From assembly GCF_000297095.1 (NCBI RefSeq), contig NZ_AEEA01000113.1, positions 1 to 64,000 of the forward strand: 64,000 nucleotides of DNA, given 5' to 3'. Under the pieces are notes generated by a model. That model was not told where the DNA came from, did no database searches, and saw nothing but the letters and a program-made list of their open reading frames with translations. This DNA comes from Treponema primitia ZAS-1 (GTDB lineage Bacteria > Spirochaetota > Spirochaetia > Treponematales > Breznakiellaceae). Each line of letters opens with the position of its first letter. Positions within the stretch are counted from its first letter, which is position 1. Made by a program: the position numbers and the translations under genes. Positions 60,186-64,000 of this stretch are shown piece by piece.

Positions 60186-61622
60186 TTACCCCGCACTCTC
60201 CTCGGCAATCTTCTTCAGCTGGTTTGTTGCTATTTTTGGGTTGGCTATCACCATGGGTCCCGCCGCACAGCCTCCGGGGCAGGCCATGACCTCCAGGATA
60301 TTACCGGTGTTGCGGCCTTCGGACCAGGCCTTCATCATGGCAAGGCCTTCTTTGTTGAGGCCGTTGACACATTCGGGGTGAAAGTTGGAGTCGTCCTTTA
60401 GGTTACGGCGTACCGCTTCCGCCACACCGCCGGACCAGGGGAAGCTCCGTCCGCCGGCTTTGGCGGGGTTCGGGATGGCCGCTTCTTCGGCCTGGGTTAC
60501 ATCTATGCCCAGGGCGAGGAAGAGGGCGCCGATTTCTTCGGCGGTGAGGACGTAATCCACCAGGGGATCGTCCAGCCCTTCCTTCCGTTTCGCCAGGCAG
60601 GGGCCGATAAAGACCCGGAGCTGATCCGGGTGTTCCCGGGCGGCGATCTCCGCGGTGTAGTGCATGGGGGTCCGGGTTTCGGAGACCCGCTTTTTCAGAT
60701 CCGGAATGTGCTTACGTACCGTCTCAATGTAGGCGGGGCAGCAGGAGGTGGTCATGAAGGGTTCCCCCTTTTCCATGCGTTCGGTAAATTCCGCGGCTTC
60801 GTTCTTAGCGGTAATGTCCGCCCCCAGGGCTACCTCGTAGACATCGTCAAAGCCCGCCTGTTTCAGGGCGCCGATAAGTTTACCGATGGATCCCCGGAAC
60901 TGTCCGGCCACCGCCGGGGCAAAGAGGGCGGAGATTTTCTTTCCGCGCTTTTTCGCCATGAGTACATCCAGGACCTGGGACTTATCCATCATTGCGCCAA
61001 AAGGACATTCCCGCATACAGTTGCCGCAAAAGATACATTTATTGTAATCGATCCGTTCCTTGCCGGCTTCGTTTTTGGCGATGGCCCCCACGGGACAGGC
61101 TTCTTCGCAGGGGACGGGTATTCTGATAATCGCATGGTAGGGACAGGCCTGCAGACAGATGCCGCAGTTGACGCACTTTGTCTTATCGATACCCGCATGG
61201 CCGCCGCTCATGGAAACCGCTTTTTTGGGGCAGTTGAGGAGGCAGGGCCGGGCCAGGCATCCCTGGCAGGCGTTGGTGATCAGGTACTGGGTTTTGATAC
61301 AGGCGTTACAGGCTTCGTCCAGAACCGTAAGAACCGGCCCGGAAATGGCGGTCCGTTCCTGGGCTTTCTTTGCGTGAAGGCCCAGGGGCGCGCCGTCATC
61401 CTCGTAATCTTCCACGGAGAAGCCCAGCCGGGCCAGGATGCGGATCTTCAGAATGACCCGGTCATGGTATACACAGCAGCGTATGGGCTCGTAATTGGGA
61501 CCCGATGTCATTTCGTAGGGGATACGATCGATGCCCTCTTCCAGTTTATCGTCTAGAAAAAGCTTAATCAGGGATACCAATAGGTCACGTTTTACCAAAA
61601 GGGTGTTATTGTTATAATGCAT
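60186..61622 (-). CDS. Monomeric [FeFe]-hydrogenase-like protein
   Basis: A 478-residue iron-sulfur protein. The first 100 residues lack a known fold; then come a Cys-rich ferredoxin domain with at least two 4Fe-4S sets (CVNCGICLQACPYHAI and CIFCGNCMRECPFGAM) and extra Cys in CQGCLARPCLLNCP. The H-cluster motifs are TTSCCPAYIE, FIGPCLAKR and EVMACPGGCAAG, a variant of the canonical TSCCPxW, MPCxxKxxE and GGxQ series, so it belongs to the group B type. It probably catalyses H2 metabolism or acts as redox sensor with ferredoxin. No ribosome site is visible. Divergent to adhE. Confidence 0.9.
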   Translation of the reverse strand: MHYNNNTLLVKRDLLVSLIKLFLDDKLEEGIDRIPYEMTSGPNYEPIRCCVYHDRVILKIRILARLGFSVEDYEDDGAPLGLHAKKAQERTAISGPVLTVLDEACNACIKTQYLITNACQGCLARPCLLNCPKKAVSMSGGHAGIDKTKCVNCGICLQACPYHAIIRIPVPCEEACPVGAIAKNEAGKERIDYNKCIFCGNCMRECPFGAMMDKSQVLDVLMAKKRGKKISALFAPAVAGQFRGSIGKLIGALKQAGFDDVYEVALGADITAKNEAAEFTERMEKGEPFMTTSCCPAYIETVRKHIPDLKKRVSETRTPMHYTAEIAAREHPDQLRVFIGPCLAKRKEGLDDPLVDYVLTAEEIGALFLALGIDVTQAEEAAIPNPAKAGGRSFPWSGGVAEAVRRNLKDDSNFHPECVNGLNKEGLAMMKAWSEGRNTGNILEVMACPGGCAAGPMVIANPKIATNQLKKIAEESAG

Positions 61623-61711
61623 TTCATTTATAAGGTTATTTCAATGGTATCCTAATGTCAATGAACAATCGCGAATCGTTGACTTGATAAATTATTATAG
61701 ATATATTAGTA

Positions 61712-61734
61712 TCGAAACCGAGAAAAAGTTTCGA
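61712..61734. promoter_or_regulatory. Inverted repeat in hydrogenase-adhE gap
   Basis: TCGAAAC (61712-61718) and GTTTCGA (61728-61734) form a 7-bp dyad with a 9-base loop between the divergent genes. Possible operator. Confidence 0.4.
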
Positions 61735-61764
61735 ATGAAAAAATATGCTTTTTTTTCGTTCTAT

Positions 61765-61789
61765 CTTGTATTATAATTTTTGTTACAAG
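61765..61789 (+). promoter_or_regulatory. CTTGTA-N13-TACAAG dyad over adhE -10 box
   Basis: CTTGTA at 61765-61770 and TACAAG at 61784-61789 flank a TATAAT box (61772-61777) that is the best -10 candidate for adhE. It differs from the Rex consensus, so the regulator is not identified. Confidence 0.45.
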
Positions 61790-61819
61790 GCAAAAAATAG
61801 CCAATTTAAGGAAGGTACC

Positions 61820-64000
61820 ATGGCAACAACAAAACCGGAAGTGAAAAAACCCGACGAAAACGCACTGGATGCGGCTGGTCTGGAAAAGAAACTGGAACGG
61901 CTGCGGAAAGCCCAAAAGGCTTATTCGACCTTTACCCAGGAACAGGTGGACAAGATCTTCTTTGCCGCCGCCCGAGCCGCCGATAAGGCGCGGATCCCCC
62001 TTGCCAAGCAGGCGGTGGAAGAGACCGGTATGGGTATAGTGGAGGATAAGGTTATCAAGAACCACTATGCCGCTGAATATATATACAATGCCTATAAGAA
62101 CGTAAAGACCTGCGGCGTATTGGAGGATGATCCCGCCTATGGGTACAAGCGGATAGCAGAGCCCGTGGGGATTATCGCTGCGGTTATTCCCACCACCAAT
62201 CCTACTTCAACGGCCATATTCAAGACCCTCATCTGCCTCAAGACCCGGAACGGGATCATCATAAGCCCCCACCCCCGGGCCAAACAGAGCACCTGCGCGG
62301 CGGCTAAGATCGTGCTGGATGCGGCGGTTGCCGCGGGCGCCCCCGAGGGGATCATCGACTGGATCGACGAGCCCAGCATTGAGCTTTCCAACCAGGTGAT
62401 GAAGGCGGCGGATCTGATCCTCGCCACCGGCGGACCCGGGATGGTTAAGGCGGCCTATTCTTCGGGTAAGCCCGCGGTCGGGGTCGGTTCGGGGAATACC
62501 CCGGCGATTATCGACGACAGCGCGGACATACTCCTGGCGGTAAGTTCTATCATCCATTCCAAGACCTTTGATAACGGGATGATCTGCGCCTCCGAGCAGT
62601 CCACCATCGTTCTGGACAAGATCTACGATAAGGTGAAGGCGGAATTCGCCGCCCGGGGCTGCTATTTCCTCAACCCTGCGGAAACCGAAAAGGTTCGGAA
62701 GACTATTATCGTCAACGGCGCCCTGAACGCGAAGATTGTAGGGCAGAAAGCCGCGACGATTGCTGAAATGGCGGGAGTGAAGGTTCCGGCGGCCGCGAAG
62801 ATCCTCATCGGGGAAGTGACCAGCGTGGATCTGTCCGAAGAATTTGCCCACGAAAAACTTTCACCCGTATTGGCCATGTACCGGGCAAAGGACTTTACCG
62901 ACGCCCTGAACAAGGCTGAACAGCTGATCCGCGACGGCGGTTACGGCCATACCTCCTCTCTGTACATAAACACTGTTACGGGTCAGGAAAAACTCAAGGA
63001 ATACGAACTCCGGATGAAGACCGGCCGTATCCTGGTGAATACCCCCTCGTCCCACGGCGGTATCGGGGACCTCTACAACTTCAAGATTACGCCGTCCCTT
63101 ACCTTAGGATGCGGTACCTGGGGCGGAAACTCGGTTTCCGAAAACGTTGGGGTTAAGCATCTTATCAACATTAAAACTGTGGCCGAGAGGAGGCATAACA
63201 TGCTCTGGTTCAGGGCTCCTGATAAAGTATACTTGAAGAAGGGCTGCATTGGGGTTGCCCTGTCTGAATTGAAAGATGTGCTGGGCAAGAAGCGGGCTTT
63301 TATCGTAACCGATCAGTTCCTCTATGCCAACGGCTATACCAAACCGGTAACGGACAAGCTGGACGAAATGGGTATAGCCCACGAGACCTTCTTCGATGTG
63401 GCGCCGGACCCGACCCTGAGCTGCGCTAAAATAGGGGCTGCCCAGTTGAGCGCCTTCAAGCCCGATGTGATCATCGCCGTGGGCGGCGGCTCCGCCATGG
63501 ACGCCGGAAAGATCATGTGGGTACTCTACGAACATCCCGATGTAGATTTTCAGGATCTGGCCATGCGCTTTGTGGATATCCGGAAGCGGGTCTATACGTT
63601 CCCCAAAATGGGAGAGAAGGCCTACTTTATCGCGGTGCCCACCTCGGCGGGAACCGGTTCGGAAGTAACCCCCTTCGCGGTCATCACCGATGATACGGTT
63701 GGCATGAAGTATCCCCTGGCGGATTACGAGCTTATGCCCGATATGGCCATTGTTGATGCGGACTTCCAGATGGACGCCCCCAAGGGGCTTACCAGCGCCT
63801 TCGGTATAGACGCGGTGACCCATGCCCTGGAAGCCTACGCTTCCGTGATGGCTACAGACTTTACCGACGGCCTTGCCATCCAGGCCCTGAAGGTGATATT
63901 CGAATACCTTCCCCGGGCTTACAATGAGGGCGCCAAGGATCCTGTGGCCCGGGAAAAGATGGCCTTTGCCGCCACCATGGCCGGGATGGCCTTTGCCAAC
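61820..64000 (+). CDS. adhE: Bifunctional aldehyde-alcohol dehydrogenase (partial)
   Basis: The first 727 codons of AdhE, cut by the window end; the family is about 870 residues long. The N-terminal aldehyde dehydrogenase domain has IPTTNPTSTAIFKTLI for NAD and acyl-CoA, and catalytic Cys256 in NGMICASEQS. The linker is followed by the iron-dependent alcohol dehydrogenase domain with GGGSAMDAGKIMW (near residue 555) and metal-binding DAVTHALEAYAS. It converts acetyl-CoA to ethanol with two NADH, the fermentative electron sink complementing hydrogen release. Begins with AAGGAAGG as ribosome site. Divergent to the hydrogenase gene. Confidence 0.95.
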   Translation, partial: MATTKPEVKKPDENALDAAGLEKKLERLRKAQKAYSTFTQEQVDKIFFAAARAADKARIPLAKQAVEETGMGIVEDKVIKNHYAAEYIYNAYKNVKTCGVLEDDPAYGYKRIAEPVGIIAAVIPTTNPTSTAIFKTLICLKTRNGIIISPHPRAKQSTCAAAKIVLDAAVAAGAPEGIIDWIDEPSIELSNQVMKAADLILATGGPGMVKAAYSSGKPAVGVGSGNTPAIIDDSADILLAVSSIIHSKTFDNGMICASEQSTIVLDKIYDKVKAEFAARGCYFLNPAETEKVRKTIIVNGALNAKIVGQKAATIAEMAGVKVPAAAKILIGEVTSVDLSEEFAHEKLSPVLAMYRAKDFTDALNKAEQLIRDGGYGHTSSLYINTVTGQEKLKEYELRMKTGRILVNTPSSHGGIGDLYNFKITPSLTLGCGTWGGNSVSENVGVKHLINIKTVAERRHNMLWFRAPDKVYLKKGCIGVALSELKDVLGKKRAFIVTDQFLYANGYTKPVTDKLDEMGIAHETFFDVAPDPTLSCAKIGAAQLSAFKPDVIIAVGGGSAMDAGKIMWVLYEHPDVDFQDLAMRFVDIRKRVYTFPKMGEKAYFIAVPTSAGTGSEVTPFAVITDDTVGMKYPLADYELMPDMAIVDADFQMDAPKGLTSAFGIDAVTHALEAYASVMATDFTDGLAIQALKVIFEYLPRAYNEGAKDPVAREKMAFAATMAGMAFAN

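Noticed and set aside
60630..61556. 308-codon open frame antisense to the hydrogenase gene
   Set aside because: The minus-strand frame carries the ferredoxin and H-cluster motifs, so the plus frame is a shadow.
61765..61789. Rex-binding site before adhE
   Set aside because: The dyad is CTTGTA-N13-TACAAG and lacks the TTGTGAA/TTCACAA half-sites with their short spacing.
1..64000. CRISPR arrays, tRNA/rRNA genes, transposases and phage integrases
   Set aside because: No regularly spaced repeat array, no cloverleaf with a GGTTCRA-type arm, and no protein with such domains was found by reading.

Overview
The window looks like chromosome of a spirochaete of the Treponema group, most like the nitrogen-fixing termite-gut treponemes (T. 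primitia / T. azotonutricium type). That is an inference from gene content: FecR-like and repeat-rich exported proteins, a CheY typical of spirochaetes, a NifA-like activator next to ammonium-transport genes, a monomeric [FeFe]-hydrogenase-like protein beside adhE, a flavodiiron protein, many sugar ABC importers and YesM/YesN-type signalling. No rRNA or tRNA gene, CRISPR array, transposase or integrase was recognised.

Layout. 1-4.6 kb: exported proteins, a NarL-type regulator and a DUF4143 ATPase. 4.7-8.3 kb: a nitrogen module (P-II protein, AmtB, NifA-like activator) with a well-matched sigma-54 promoter in front of amtB. 8.3-9.2 kb: a small lipoprotein and a Cys-rich protein. 9.4-12.7 kb: argC-argB-argD. 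12.7-33.9 kb: a large carbohydrate locus with a leftward four-gene catabolic operon, a ROK regulator, an RbsABC-type importer, a FucU mutarotase, a MalEFG-type importer, two UroD/methyltransferase-fold proteins, a fucosidase-like hydrolase and an FGGY kinase. Three of its promoters share one extended sequence including a GTTA-N7-TAAY element, so the locus is probably one regulon under the ROK protein. 34-39 kb: argG and argH separated by a class II aldolase and an MTA phosphorylase, then an RpiB-family isomerase. 39-50 kb: alpha-L-rhamnosidase, YesN/YesM two-component pair, a second MalEFG-type importer and a UxuB/mannitol dehydrogenase-family enzyme. 50-53.6 kb: housekeeping genes (flavodiiron protein, CheY, Dus, adenylate kinase).

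53.6-60.3 kb is an accessory region: glycosyltransferase, Fic protein, von Willebrand A protein, formylglycine-generating-enzyme-like protein and an AlbA_2-type ATP-binding protein. Pieces of the 3' end of the [FeFe]-hydrogenase gene are scattered between these genes, while the intact hydrogenase gene lies just to the right. The Fic gene splits one such piece exactly in two. This suggests repeated insertion of small gene cassettes at the hydrogenase 3' end and is the most unusual feature of the window. 61.8-64 kb: adhE, cut off by the window end.

A second cross-cutting pattern is a set of genes whose ATG lies 6-9 bases after a -10 box with no Shine-Dalgarno sequence, which points to leaderless or nearly leaderless mRNAs (clearest at 3332, 34104 and 38514).
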